DNA from: Scylla paramamosain | Taxonomy: Eukaryota > Arthropoda > Malacostraca > Decapoda > Portunidae | Reading direction: 5' to 3' | Length of the DNA: 64,000 bases | NCBI RefSeq assembly: GCF_035594125.1 | Contig: NC_087168.1 | Coordinates: 7,742,650 to 7,806,649 of the forward strand | Part shown: piece by piece, positions 19,517-29,959 of the stretch | How the letters are laid out: each line of letters starts with the position of its first letter | How positions within the stretch are numbered: the stretch's first letter is position 1 | Translations under genes and position numbers: made by a program | The notes under the pieces: generated by a model | Told to the model about the DNA's origin: nothing | Database searches by the model: none | The model's input: the letters and a program-made list of their open reading frames with translations, nothing else

Positions 19517-21876
19517 GAGGATGGTGCTTGCGCGGCTACAGTGGCGCGTGGGGCCCTCTCACCCACATGTGTTCGGCTACACCCGCGGAGTGAGCACGGC
19601 AGACAGCATCCTCGCCCTGCTGACCCAAATTGACCACCGCCCCGCCGTCATCGTCTTCATCGACCTCGAGAAGGCGTTCGAGCTAGCCAGCCCTCACGCC
19701 ATCCTCGACGCACTCGTGCGGAAAGGGGTGCGAGGAAGGCTGCTGGCCTGGCTCCGCGACTACCTGCAGCGCCGCCGCGCCAGGGTTAGGTTCCAGGGCC
19801 TGAGGTCGACCTTCAAGGTACTTGAGAACGGGACGCCCCAGGGCGGCATCCTCAGCCCTCTACTGTTCAACCTGCTGATGGAACAGCTAGTGGCACTGCC
19901 TTTCCACGCTGGCACCGTCCTGCTGAGCTACGCCGATGACCTCGCCCTCGTCGTCACCGGAAGGGGCAACAAGCTCAGGAGGACGCAGCAGGCACTCGAC
20001 CTCATCAGCGGGAAATGCCAGGACCTGGGGCTCAAGATCTCGGCAGAGAAGTCCCGGGCCATGATGGTGAAGGCGGCAGATCCAACCTGGCAGCTCCGCG
20101 TCCAGGGAGTTGAGCTGGCATGGACCAACTCCTACCAGTACCTCGGTGTGTGGGTGGACAAGCGGCTGTCCTTCACAGCCCACGCCGCCTACCTGAGGGA
20201 GAGGACGCAGTCTAGGCTGAACGTGATGCGGGCCATGACGCGAATCAGCGCGGGCGCCACTTTTTCCGTCCTGCGCCAGTACTACGTGCACGCTGTTCGC
20301 TCGCTGGTGGATTACAGCGCCCCCGTCCTCATAGCACTCTCTCCAAACCAGCAGGAGCGGATCGAGGTGCTACAAAACACCGCAATGAGGACCATGCTGG
20401 GGGCACCGAGGTGGTCCAGCGCATGCGTCATGCAGAGCGAGACCAGACTGGTACCCCTCACCACCAGGGTACAGCAGATCACGGCCTGCCGCGTAGCGAG
20501 GGTGCTGCAGCGTGACGCGGAGGGAGTGACACAGAGGAGACTAAGGCTGGCGGGGACGCAGGGTGCCGAATCTCTCCGCCGCAACCCGTGGCTGCTGCAG
20601 TGCACGCTGGCTACCCACAACCTGGCTCGCATGGAGAACTGGCCACAGGCGGACCTCCCTGCCCCCACCTTCCGCGCCCCACCCCCGTGGGAGCCACCCG
20701 CGGCAGAGTTCTCCGCCACACAGCTGCCCGCCAGCAAGGCGCTCTGCGCCGTGGAGGAGATGCGGCAGCACGCCTTCATGGCCATGGCGCAGGTCACCGA
20801 GCCAGACAGTGTTGTGTACTACACCGACGGCTCGGCTGACCCTGACAGCGGAAGGACGGGCGCTGCTGCCATCACCAGAGGGGCCGAGGTGTGTGAGAGG
20901 ACTCCCGACCACTGCTCCACCCTGCAGACAGAACTGGTGGCCATCCTGCTGGCCCTGGAGCACGCTCAACACCGGCGGGAGCGCACCGTGGTGCTCCACA
21001 CCGACTCCAGAACGGGGCTACAGGCTCTACAACAGCCGTATCCCAGCGACAACGTGGGCCTCGTCACCGCCATCCTGGGTAGCCTCCAGAGCCTCGCCGC
21101 GCAGGGGCGGCGGGTGAGGCTCAACTGGATACCCAGCCACGTGGGAGTACGAGGCAACGAGGCTGCTGACGCAGCCGCCAAGAGAGCTGCTAGTGGCCCC
21201 CAGGTGACAAGGCATGTGCCGCCCAGCCTGAGCCAAGTGAGGGCGCGAGCCAGGCTCGCCGCAACCAAGCGCGCCCGCCACACGCACCGGCAGCTGGAAA
21301 CAAGGAAGAGACAGGCAGCTTGGTACGCCTCCGCCACTGGCTACCAGTCGTTGGACGCCTCCCAGCAGCAGCCCAGAGCAGACGGCGTGTTGCTGCAACG
21401 CGTAAGGCTGGGCTACTGCACCAGGGAACAGCTGTACGACGACTTTCGGGGGCAGGAGTGCGACCACTGCGGGAGGCACAGCCGCCACCCGCTAGTGCAC
21501 TACCTACTGTCCTGTCCGGCCACCGCCGCCCTCAGACCAACGCCGCCACCACCGGCCCATCCTGTAGGCGGTGATCTCCTCAGCAGCCGCGAGGCCAGGG
21601 CTGCCCTCATCGTCCGCCACACGCCCACAGACCTGATGCTGCGAGTTCTCAGGGCAGCGCCCCCGCCCCGCTGAACAGGTCGCAGCTCCTTTCCTGACCG
21701 GCGAGCAGCACTCCTCGCCGCGCCACCGCACCGCCCACCACCGGGACCCAAGACTCCCCCACCTGCGGGCTGGTGCCCGCTTTGTGTATTATGTACATTC
21801 ATGTATATTTTTTCCTTTGTGCAATATGTATATATGTATATGTTGACATAATACTCAATAAACCTTTAATAATTAA
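19517..21876 (+). mobile_element. I-group LINE, 5'-truncated, GC-rich
   Basis: A 5'-truncated LINE flanked by ACCTGA at 19511-19516 and 21877-21882. It starts inside the RT domain and ends after an AATAAA (about 21859) and an AT-rich terminus. Its coding region is strikingly GC-rich next to its AT-rich surroundings. RNase H after RT places it with I-type clades. Confidence 0.85.
19521..21674 (+). CDS. LINE RT-RNase H-zinc knuckle, 5'-truncated but uninterrupted
   Basis: About 717 codons without a stop. RT: a partial N-terminal block with RGVSTADSILALLTQ, motif A IVFIDLEKAFELA, motif B NGTPQGGILSPLLFN, motif C LLSYADDLALV, then thumb. RNase H: YYTDGSAD, TELVAILLALEHA, LHTDSRTGLQAL and NEAADAAAK give the four acidic catalytic positions. 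A CCHC-type cluster (CDHC, then H and C in HYLLSC) lies near the C-terminus. The endonuclease and RT N-terminus are missing through 5' truncation, so it cannot work alone. The ATG at 19521 is simply the first Met in LINE sequence; the frame stays open upstream into LTR sequence. Its lack of lesions suggests a recent insertion. Confidence 0.85.
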   Translation: MVLARLQWRVGPSHPHVFGYTRGVSTADSILALLTQIDHRPAVIVFIDLEKAFELASPHAILDALVRKGVRGRLLAWLRDYLQRRRARVRFQGLRSTFKVLENGTPQGGILSPLLFNLLMEQLVALPFHAGTVLLSYADDLALVVTGRGNKLRRTQQALDLISGKCQDLGLKISAEKSRAMMVKAADPTWQLRVQGVELAWTNSYQYLGVWVDKRLSFTAHAAYLRERTQSRLNVMRAMTRISAGATFSVLRQYYVHAVRSLVDYSAPVLIALSPNQQERIEVLQNTAMRTMLGAPRWSSACVMQSETRLVPLTTRVQQITACRVARVLQRDAEGVTQRRLRLAGTQGAESLRRNPWLLQCTLATHNLARMENWPQADLPAPTFRAPPPWEPPAAEFSATQLPASKALCAVEEMRQHAFMAMAQVTEPDSVVYYTDGSADPDSGRTGAAAITRGAEVCERTPDHCSTLQTELVAILLALEHAQHRRERTVVLHTDSRTGLQALQQPYPSDNVGLVTAILGSLQSLAAQGRRVRLNWIPSHVGVRGNEAADAAAKRAASGPQVTRHVPPSLSQVRARARLAATKRARHTHRQLETRKRQAAWYASATGYQSLDASQQQPRADGVLLQRVRLGYCTREQLYDDFRGQECDHCGRHSRHPLVHYLLSCPATAALRPTPPPPAHPVGGDLLSSREARAALIVRHTPTDLMLRVLRAAPPPR

Positions 21877-22577
21877 ACCTGAATAAACAGAGAATACCCA
21901 GGCTAAGTTTCCTTTGCCAGAGCTACACTGCTATGACACTGGAAATTGTTACCCTTCAAGGACTAAACACTGCTATGACCAAGAGTCATAGTTGGGAGCC
22001 TAAACTTCTCGCTTGAGCAACTTCCGGGCGGCCAAGTAGCACCTCACCTTCGCTACAGTGTGCTGTTCTTTGCCACTGTACTGTGAGGTGGGACACGCTT
22101 CCCAGCAATAGAGATGCTCTGCTGGATGAGGTCTGGTGGTACGAGCCTTACATGTACTGTAGCGTGTTAGTGTGCCTCATCTCCTGTGGTACTGCTCTGT
22201 GCGGGTAATAAAAACAGGAGTGCCAGTGAGACTACGAGTATTTTGTTGCCCTTCCCTCTCTCAGTAGTCTGTTGAGTCCAGACAGATGCAGCATGTGTGT
22301 GTGCCTAGCCCCCACTAGCCAAACAAACCTGACAACAACAGCAGTTGTGGTTTCCTGTTGTGTGTGCTAGCCGCCCTGGGCTGCTGCAGTGGAAGTGTGT
22401 ACCTGACCACGCCTGAAGGCTGCAAGGGGTGTGCACAACAGTTTGGTGTCAAGGAATGGGATTCCTGAAGCTGCTATGGCGTCACAACAGTTTGGTGTCA
22501 GGAGACTGGGATTTGTGAGCTGTGCAGCTGATACTTTAGCTGGTATAGGTGCTGGGAAAGCGACCACGGTGTCTGTC

Positions 22578-23270
22578 CAGCGTTCCCAGATTTCTGTCGA
22601 AATTATCGTACACACCCAACAAAAATTATCTTATTTTGAGATAGATTATCGTACACTAACATTCACCTGTCTACTTTTTGTCAGCTGCCAAATACCACAA
22701 AATATACCATTGGCACACCAGACACCAATAAGTTTTTGTTAGGCATTTAATATGGGTTCTGAAAAGCATTGCATATTATGAGAGGCTATCGTATACTCAC
22801 CATTTTATAGGTCGATGGCTGAATCACTGTGAATTTCTGGATAGTTTGGGTCACTTTCTACACCAGTTGGAAAAAGTGCTTGGAAAGTCATGCTCATTAT
22901 TATGCTCCTGAATGGTTGGAATGAGATGCAGTTACAGTTTCATTTGCTTCTTACAGATTGTTTTGCTAAAATAATGTCTCTTACTGATTCTGTTTTGAGT
23001 TTATTTTTGTCTTTAGTTCTCATTCTACTTATGTCCGAGAAACATCTTTCGCAATCTGCACTTGCATGGGAAAATGAAAGGTATGCTAGTGCAAAGTCAG
23101 ACACGCACTTGTATTTTGAACATCACTCGCTATCCAAAATCAGTCTTATCTCACCCCAAAACAGATCATGAACTTTATCTTTTACTTTTTCCATTTCCTT
23201 GCCCTCACTAATGATGTTTTCTGGGAGAACTTGGAACTCAAGCTTCCTCCATTCGTCATCCAGTTACTGC
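22578..23270 (-). pseudogene. hAT transposase C-terminal fragment, antisense
   Basis: On the minus strand, 23265 to about 22920 reads as a hAT dimerisation region: FALAYLSFSHASADCERCFS followed by RMRTKDKNKLKTESV, the classic block near the end of hAT transposases. A stop lies just upstream of the block. The left end at 22578 reads CAGCGTTCCCAG, like a hAT terminus. The opposite terminus and an 8-bp duplication were not found, so this is a fragment inserted in the Gypsy-B gag region. Confidence 0.65.
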
Positions 23271-23284
23271 AGTGTGGCATCATC

Positions 23285-24290
23285 TCCAGCAATTATGCCG
23301 CTTCCATGCCCCCCACACGCAGGTGCAGCCAGCGATGCTATGAAAGAAGAGGGTTGCCAGCCCTGGTAAGTTCTGTGGTGCCTCCTGAAAGTGTGGTCGG
23401 TGTGGCCACCGTTGGAATGAGTGCTGGAGTGGACGGAAGACGCGCTTGCTGGTTAACTTGTGTGCTCATTCCCCTCCCAGGGCCTGCTGTTGGAACTGTG
23501 GACAGTCAGGCCACTGCTGCAATTCCTGTCAATAGCTGAAGGACACTGTGTTAGTGGGGGTAAATGCAGCCAGGCTGGGGACACAGGCAGCTCCTCTGCC
23601 GAGTCTTCCCAGGCCCTCCTCTGTGTAAGATGCCGCTGTGCCGCTGCACCACCGGTCCAGGTGGCTGGTGCAGTGGACAGCCATCCATGTGGTCTCGTGG
23701 TGGATAACGGCATTGAGAGGACATTCGCCAGGGAGAAGGTGTTGGCAGCTCAAGATCCTCCTGTGTCAGGCCGGCAGTTGTGTAGTGTCACTGGCCACTG
23801 TGTGACTCTCCACATCCCTGTGACATCCAAGTGGGTGACCCCGTGGATCACATCAAAGAGGAGGTGCCAGTCTACATCACCGACATGGAAGAACCCTGCT
23901 TGCTGAGGCTGGATTTCCTGGTTCAGAGTGCAGCCTGTATCAACTTCGGGAGGATGACGATGAAGGAACGCGGTGAAGAGGTGCCTTTGCTCCCGTTAGG
24001 TGCTGCTGAACAGGTGGAGGGTCCTGTAGCAGGTCCTGCTGTGAATGAGGAAAGACTGGGGCTGTGATGGAAGGAGAGAATGGAAACGTCACCTCACCAG
24101 CCCGAGCACGCGAGACCAGTGAACAGCAGCCCAAATGGAGCAAGCAGTGGCATGGATGAGATGGAGTGCACACTGCCTACTCACTTGGTGGATTTAGCAG
24201 CGAGAAGTGCCACCAAGCTGATCCCTGGCCAGGTGTGGAAGATGGAGAAATTGCTGGTGGAGTATGCAGATGTGTTTCGTTGAGGTAACC
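23285..24290 (+). pseudogene. Gypsy-B gag end and protease remnant
   Basis: A damaged knuckle (CGRCGHRWNEC, three residues short) is followed by a canonical CX2CX4HX4C, CWNCGQSGHCCNSC (about 23488-23530). The protease region follows: VVDNGIERTFARE (about 23698), where DNG replaces the usual DTG, then SVTGHCV, and after frameshifts VPVYITDMEEPCLLRLDFL. The same order (VTGHCV, VYVADLDEPCLLGLDDL) occurs on the minus strand of Gypsy-D at 59467-59300, supporting the assignment. Frames change several times. Confidence 0.65.
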
Positions 24291-24379
24291 ATGACCTCGG
24301 CCGTACATCACAGGTTCAGCGCTTGACACAGCTGACAGCAAACTGATCAAGCAGCCTCACCAAAGTGTTTCACTAACCA

Positions 24380-24792
24380 AAAGGGAAGAGATGCAATGCA
24401 TGGTGACGAGATGGCAGCACAGGGAGTAGTGAAGCATTCGGAAAATCCATGGTCGTCGCCGGTGGTTCTGGTAAGTAAGAAGGACGGCACCAGGCGCTTC
24501 TGCATGGATTACAGGGCACTGAACGATGTCATGGTGAAGGACTCTTACCCTCTGCCCAGGATTGATGACACCCTGGACGCTCTGGCTGGTGTGAAATGGT
24601 TGTCTACCCTGGATCTCAAGTCATAGTACCACCAAGTCATGATGGCAGAGGCAGATAAGCAGAAAACGGCGTTCTCCTTCGGCCAGGGGTTGTGGCAATT
24701 CTGTGTGATGCCATTTGGACTATGCAATATCCTGGGGTGCTTCGAGCGCCTGATGGAGAAGGTGCTGGTGGGGCTGCAGTAAAAATCCACCC
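24380..24792 (+). pseudogene. Gypsy-B RT, 5' part
   Basis: The frame 24396-24626 carries ENPWSSPVVLVSKKDGTRRF, then MDYRALNDVMVKDSYPLPRI and WLSTLDLKS, which are RT motifs 1-A with the first catalytic Asp. A TAG follows at LKS; the frame continues YHQVMMAEADKQKTAFSF and MPFGLCN. The RT is then cut by the element at 24795, right before the YxDD block. Confidence 0.8.
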
Positions 24793-24794
24793 TA

Positions 24795-24936
24795 TGGTCT
24801 GATCATTTTGAATTGAGCATTTAGGCGTTGTACTTTCTGGGGATTCCCTGGCTTACAGTGCTGCCAAACATTGTACTGGACCAATTATCAGATTAGAGCA
24901 TACGTGTCGCTGATAACCTAGCTCCCCACACACCAC

Positions 24937-24968
<32 letters not shown>

Positions 24969-25078
24969 ATACAATCTACATTTCATGCAAATTTACTTCT
25001 ATCAGAGATCTATACTTGCCTATGAATCATTGGAATTTGAGAAAAATCTGCCTGTCGGTCAGTCAAGCTGTCCCCCAC

Positions 25079-25171
<93 letters not shown>

Positions 25172-25759
25172 CATTGTGAATTTCATTTAAATGTGATAGG
25201 TTTCCTTTTAGATATGATATTTCCCTTAAACTATGATGTTATATTTTTATTCTTTAGTTTAGCATTGGTGGCTTTCATTGTTCGGGCAACAGCTCTTGAG
25301 GAATCAAGTAATGGCCCTTTATTAACCTTTTCTTCCAAAAGTACTTATTTACTGAGTAAATAAGTTCTTTTTCTCATCTGTGAAGGTGATAAGAGCAGGC
25401 AGAAGTGATAGCTTCCATCCTGGCTGGCGGCACGAGAAGAGGTGACCATGAATTAACATGACTGACCATGTGACCTCACTTGGTCACCCATGGAGACTTG
25501 ACAACGCCTGGAGGAAACGCTGCCAAGTATTGTGGTGTTTGCAAAAAAACAACAAGTATCATTAAAAAAAAACATATTGCACTAGCTTGCCTTTTTTAGA
25601 GCATCACAGTGTATATATACTACAACACCATTCAATTTTGAGGTAAGACATGAGGTACTTGACATGAGGTGTGCCTTGGTATAAATGTGGCAGGCCTGCA
25701 GACCGGGGAATCCCCAGAAAGGACAATGCCTAAACACTCAATTCAAAATGGTCAGACCA
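24795..25759. mobile_element. Inverted-repeat DNA element (TA target) in Gypsy-B RT
   Basis: Terminal inverted repeats of about 70 bp, starting TGGTCTGA, then CATTTTGAATTGAG and a CTTTCTGGGGATTCCC block, lie at 24795-24866 and 25688-25759. They are flanked by TA at 24793-24794 and 25760-25761. Removing the element restores the RT order, KSTL to VYLNDVLVFA. A TA duplication fits Tc1/mariner-like elements; at 965 bp with no transposase frame it is non-autonomous. It contains a long CT microsatellite. Confidence 0.8.
25083..25168. repeat. CT dinucleotide microsatellite
   Basis: About 43 CT units inside the inverted-repeat element; a shorter CT run lies at 24941-24964. Confidence 0.95.
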
Positions 25760-25761
25760 TA

Positions 25762-26348
25762 GTCTACCTCAATGATGTCCTGGTGTTTGCAAGGACATAT
25801 GAGGAGCTAGAAAGGCTGGAGGAGGTACTGCACCACCTGCGGGAGGTGAACCTGAAGCTGAGCCCCAAGAAATGCACCTTCCGGCATGAAGTCCCTTTCC
25901 TTGGGCACGTGGTAGGGCAAGGCAGTGTACACACGGACCTCACCAAGGTGTTGGCTGTTGTGGAGTGGCCCGTCTCAATGTCACGTTTGTGGAGGGCTTC
26001 GCCATCCTCACTGCACCCTTGAATTGGCTGACCAGGAAGAATGCCTGTTTCATCTGGGATGAAGTGTGCCAGAGCGCCTTTGATGGCCTGAAGGCAGTGC
26101 TGACAAGTGCTTCAATGCTGCTGTTTTCTGACCCCATTCTCCTGTTCCTGCTACACACCGATGCTAATGCTGAGAACATCGGGGTGGTGCTGTCACAAGT
26201 GAAGAAAGGGAAGGAGTATATCCTGGCTTACTACAGTGCCAAGTTCAGCAAGCCAGAACAAGACTACTACATAAGCAGGAAGGAGTTACTGGCAGTAGTG
26301 CGGAGTCTGGCCCACTTCCACTCCTACCTCTACGGGGCTGAGTTTGAC
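25762..26348 (+). pseudogene. Gypsy-B RT catalytic block and RNase H
   Basis: After the DNA element: VYLNDVLVFARTYEEL, where YLND replaces YxDD so one catalytic Asp is lost, then LKLSPKKCTFRHEVPFLGHV. A frameshift near 25970 leads to VEGFAILTAPLNWLTRK and RNase H: LLHTDANAENIGVVLSQ, AYYSAKFSKPEQDYYISRKE, LLAVVRSLAHFHSYLYG. LINE-J truncates it at 26349. Confidence 0.8.
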
Positions 26349-26400
26349 ACTTTTTTTTTTTTATGTAGGAAGGACACTGGCCAAGGGCAACAAAAATCCA

Positions 26401-26688
26401 AAAAAAAAAATATGCCCACTGAAATGCCAGTCCCATAAAATGGTCAAAGCAGTGGTCAAAAATTGATGAATAAGTGTCTTGAAACCTCCCTCTTGAAGGA
26501 ATTCAAGTCATAGAAAGGTGGAAATACAGAAGCAGGCAAAAAAAAAAAATATGCCCACTGAAATGCCAGTCCCATAAAATGGTCAAAGCAGTGGTCAAAA
26601 ATTGATGAATAAGTGTCTTGAAACCTCCCTCTTGAAGGAATTCAAGTCATAGAAAGGTGGAAATACAGAAGCAGGCAGGGAGCTCCAG
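26401..26688. repeat. 139-bp tandem duplication at the LINE-J 3' end
   Basis: The segment beginning TATGCCCACTGAAATGCC occurs at 26411 and again at 26550, each preceded by an A run and ending at GCAGGCA. The unit is about 139 bp and almost identical. LINE-J copies 2 and 3 have it once. Confidence 0.9.
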
Positions 26689-28121
26689 AGTTTACCAGAA
26701 AAAGGGATGAATGATTGAGAATACTGGTTAACTCTTGCGTTAGAGAGGTGGACAGAATAGGGGTGAGAGAAAGAAGAAAGTCTTGTGCAGCGAGGCTGCG
26801 GGAGGAGGGGAGGCATGCAGTTAGCAAGATCAGAAGAGCAGTTAGCATGAAAATAGCAGTAGAAGACAGCTAGATATGCAACATTGCGGCAGTGAGAGAG
26901 AGGCTGAAGACAGTCAGTTAGAGGAGAGGAGTTGATGAGACGAAAAGCTTTTGATTCCACCCTGTCTAGAAGAGCAGTATGAGTGGAACCCCCCCAGACA
27001 TGTGAAGCATACTCTATACATGGACGGATAAGGCCCTTGTACAGAGTTAGCAGCTGGGGGGTGGGGGGGTGGCGAAGATATCTCAGAACACCTAACTTCA
27101 TAGAAGCTGTTTTAGCTAGAGATGAGATGTGAAGTTTCCAGTTCAGATTATAAGTAAAGGACAGACCGAGGATGTTCAGTGTAGAAGAGGGAGACAGTTG
27201 AGTGTCATTGAAGAAGAGGGGATAGTTGTCTGGAAGGTTGTGTCAAGTTGATAGATGGAGGAATTGAGTTTTTGAGGCATTGAACAATACCAAGTTTGCT
27301 CTGCCCCAATCAGAAATTTTAGAAAGATCAGAAGTCAAGCGTTCTGTGGCTTCCCTGCATGAAATGTTTACCTCCTGAAGGGTTGGACGTCTATGAAAAG
27401 ACGTGGAAAAGTGCAGGGTGGTATCATCAGCATAGGAGTGGATAGGACAAGAAATTTGGTTTAGAAGATCATTAATGAATAATAAGAAGAGTGGGAGACA
27501 GGACAGAACCCTGAGGAACACCACTGTTAATAGATTTAGGAGAAGAACAGTGACCGTCTACCACAGCAGCAATAGAACGGCCAGAAAGGAAACTTGAGAT
27601 GAAGTTACAGAGAGAAGGATAGAAGCTATAGCAGGGTAGTCTGGAAATCAAAGCTTTGTGCCAGACTCTGTCAAAAGCTTTTGATATGTCCAAGGCAACA
27701 GCAAAAGTTTCACCAAAATCTCTAAAAGAGGATGGATGACCAAGACTCAGTAAGGAAAGCCAGATGATCACCAGTAGAGCGGCTTCAACGGAACCCATAC
27801 TGGCGATCAGATAGAAGGTTGTGAAGTGATAGATGTTTAAGAATCTTCCTGTTGAGGATAGATTCAAAAACTTTAGATAGGCAGGAAATTAAAGCAATAG
27901 GACGGTGTTTGAGGGATTAGAACGGTCACCCTTTTTAGGAACAGGTTGAATGTAGGCAAACTCCCAGCAAGAAGGAAAGGTAGATGTTGACAGACAGAGC
28001 TGAAAGAGTTTGACTAGGCAAGGTGCAAGCATAGAGGCACAGTTTCGGAGAACAATAGGAGGGACCCCATCAGATCCATAAGCCTTCCGAGGGTTTAGGC
28101 CAGCGAGGGCATGGAAAACAT
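26470..28121 (-). pseudogene. LINE-J RT, frameshifted copy
   Basis: Read right to left: LAGLNPRKAYGSDGVPPIVL, CLVKLFQLCLSTSTFPSCWE, IQPVPKKGDRSNPSN, then with frame changes VALDISKAFDRVWHKAL (motif A), NSGVPQGSVLSPTL (motif B), HSYADDTTLHFS (motif C), and the C-terminal IRPCIEYASHVWGG region. At least four frame breaks separate the pieces; copy 2 has the same protein in one open frame. Confidence 0.8.
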
Positions 28122-28159
28122 CAAGAGTTCTCAAGATGGCTGGGCTACCTGGTGGAGTA

Positions 28160-29590
28160 CATCTGGTGGAGTACACCTAATGTGTGATGCATTGGCCGGG
28201 GCGGATTCATGGTAACGTGGACAGCTTGAGCCATCAACCTTGTGAGCCAGGGCGCTTGCACTGCTCCAGATGTGAAGAAGCTGTTATCCATTGCTGCCTG
28301 CAAGTGAAAGGTGGACCCAGCAAGGCCAGCCAGCGGTGGAGGGATGTGCAGCAACAAGACCCTAACCTTGCCCCAGTGATCGCGGTGGCTGGAGAAGGGC
28401 GAGCAGTCAGGCAAGGAGGAATTGTCGCTGGAGAGTCCTGTCACGAAGGCTCTGGTAGAGCAGTGGATGATGCCGAGACTGCAGGATGGCATGCAGCCAT
28501 GGAGGAGTGTGCCTGGTTGCTGGTGGTTCCCCTCTCCCTCTGTGTTCAGCTGCTTGAGGAAGTTCATGATGGTGTCTGATGGGTACATTAGACAAAAGAA
28601 GACTCTCTGCCGCCTTCATCAGCGTGTGTACTTGGTCAGCATGAAATAGGACATAGAGGAGTGGTGCAAGTTATGGCGCACCTGTGCTGCCAAGAAAGGT
28701 ACACGTGCCCCACACCAGCTTTGTCAGCCTGGTGCGCTCATGACAGTGGATATTGCCAAACCACTGCCTTGCATGCCTCGAGGTAACCACTACATTCTGG
28801 TGGCCATGGGCTACTTCTACAACTGTCCAATCAAGGCCGAGAGTTTGAGTCTCAGATATTCAAGCAGTGCTGAGTTGTTGGGGTGTACAAGATTTGCACT
28901 ACACCTCTCCGCCCCCAAAGTGATGGCATGGTTGAATATTTCAATAGGACGCTGGCTGAGGATCAGACCAAGTACTGCAGTTCGGACTAGCAGGATTGGG
29001 ACCTGTGGTTGCTTTTCGCCTTGATGGCATACCAGTCGGCGCAACAAGGTGCCACAGACTACACTCTGGCCCAGATAATGTTTGGCCGGGAGATGTATTT
29101 GCCACTTGGCCACAGGACGATCACTGGGGGGAGGAGTTGCTAGGGACAACACCTGAGTTTGTAGCTGAGTTACAGAGGCGGATGGACACTACACGGCAAC
29201 AGGTGGTGACTAATTTCTGGGTGGTAGGACAATCCATGTCCTGCTGATATCAGCAGCATGCCAGGGAAGCTCATTATGCCATGGGAGATCACATCTTGCT
29301 GTTTAACCCCTGGAGGAAGTGAGGCCCTGTCCCGAATTACCAGTCACTGGGAGGGTCCTTACACTGTCCTGCAACTGCTTTCAGCAGTAACCTACAGGAT
29401 CAGTGGCAGTGCACATCAGTGGTCATGTGGGCAGCCGTGGAAGAAGGCTGCTTTACATGGGACTCAGGAGGACCTGCTTCGCTGCCGGAGAGTGAAAAGG
29501 ACAGCAGTGCTGAGGAGGAAGCGGCAGCTGACTCAGCAGGCAGTGATGCTATTCCTCCAGCAGCTGAAGGAGTGAGCGACATAGATGCCG
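28160..29590 (+). pseudogene. Gypsy-B RNase H end and integrase, deleted and frameshifted
   Basis: HWPGRIHGNVDSLSHQPCEP (about 28190) is the RNase H to integrase linker. Integrase follows with a cysteine-containing fragment, MTVDIAKPLPCMPRGNHYIL (first core Asp, 28740), then LGCTRFALHLSAPK joined by a frameshift to GDGMVEYFNRTL (Glu). The middle Asp block (usual DQG/DNG) is missing, which points to an internal deletion near 28880. LMAYQSAQQGATDYTLAQIM and HWEGPYTVLQLL (C-terminal module) follow. The frame ends at 29573-29575. Confidence 0.75.
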
Positions 29591-29705
29591 TGGAGTGAGC
29601 TGTGTTTGTGCCATCATCGCGCCACCCTCGGAGGATAAGGAACAGACTGCTATGGTGGCAAGATTATCAGTGTGATGATAGTGACTGTGAATAGTCAAGA
29701 CGACT

Positions 29706-29723
29706 ATTTCGAAAGGGGGATAC
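29706..29723 (+). promoter_or_regulatory. Gypsy-B polypurine tract
   Basis: GAAAGGGGGATAC ends directly at the 3' LTR start (TGTTGCGG, 29724). Confidence 0.7.
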
Positions 29724-29911
29724 TGTTGCGGCGGGAGGGTGACGTTGGTAGCATTGTGCCGCCGGACAGTGGTTAGGCATTGGCAATGAGGCATGAACTG
29801 CAAGCTGAGGCAACCTAGAGAGAAGTGGCATGGAAGGTGATTGGTCGGGAGAGCAACAGTGTGCTGGCCAATCATGGAGGGACCGACATTATATAACGAG
29901 CTGTGCCAGCC

Positions 29912-29959
<48 letters not shown>

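Larger units (their letters stand above)
19205..22057. mobile_element. Solo LTR-2 in Gypsy-B 5' LTR, itself carrying a LINE
   Basis: Outer ends are TGTAGCG (19205) and CGCTACA (22051-22057), an inverted 7-mer with TG..CA termini, flanked by GTGT at 19201-19204 and 22058-22061. The Gypsy-B 3' LTR shows the uninterrupted site. Without the LINE at 19517-21876 the element would be about 490 bp, fitting a solo LTR. Confidence 0.8.
18857..22440 (+). repeat. Gypsy-B 5' LTR, interrupted
   Basis: GAAGTGGCATGGAAGGTGAT at 18857 matches 29825 in the 3' LTR. Similarity runs to GACTCTAGTGT at 19204, is broken by solo LTR-2, and resumes at 22058 with GTGTGCTGTTC through the CAGTGGAAG block to GCACAACA at 22440. 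The first ~100 bases of the LTR are not recognisable. The next bases, TTTGGTGTCA, are a primer-binding-site-like sequence that occurs twice (22442 and 22493). Confidence 0.75.
26349..28121 (-). mobile_element. LINE-J copy 1 (Jockey/CR1-type), antisense, 5'-truncated
   Basis: Inserted in the Gypsy-B RNase H region on the minus strand. The T tract at 26351-26362 is its poly-A tail. Copy 2 (54035-56312) and copy 3 (63169 on) share the same 3' end. The body covers the C-terminal part of ORF2 through the RT core and stops at about 28121, where alignment to copy 2 ends near 55671. Gypsy-B resumes downstream at about 28160. Confidence 0.85.

Noticed and set aside
19887..21488. Several antisense and alternative-frame ORFs in the I-group LINE
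   Set aside because: High GC content lengthens frames by chance; only the 19521-21674 plus-strand frame carries RT and RNase H motifs.
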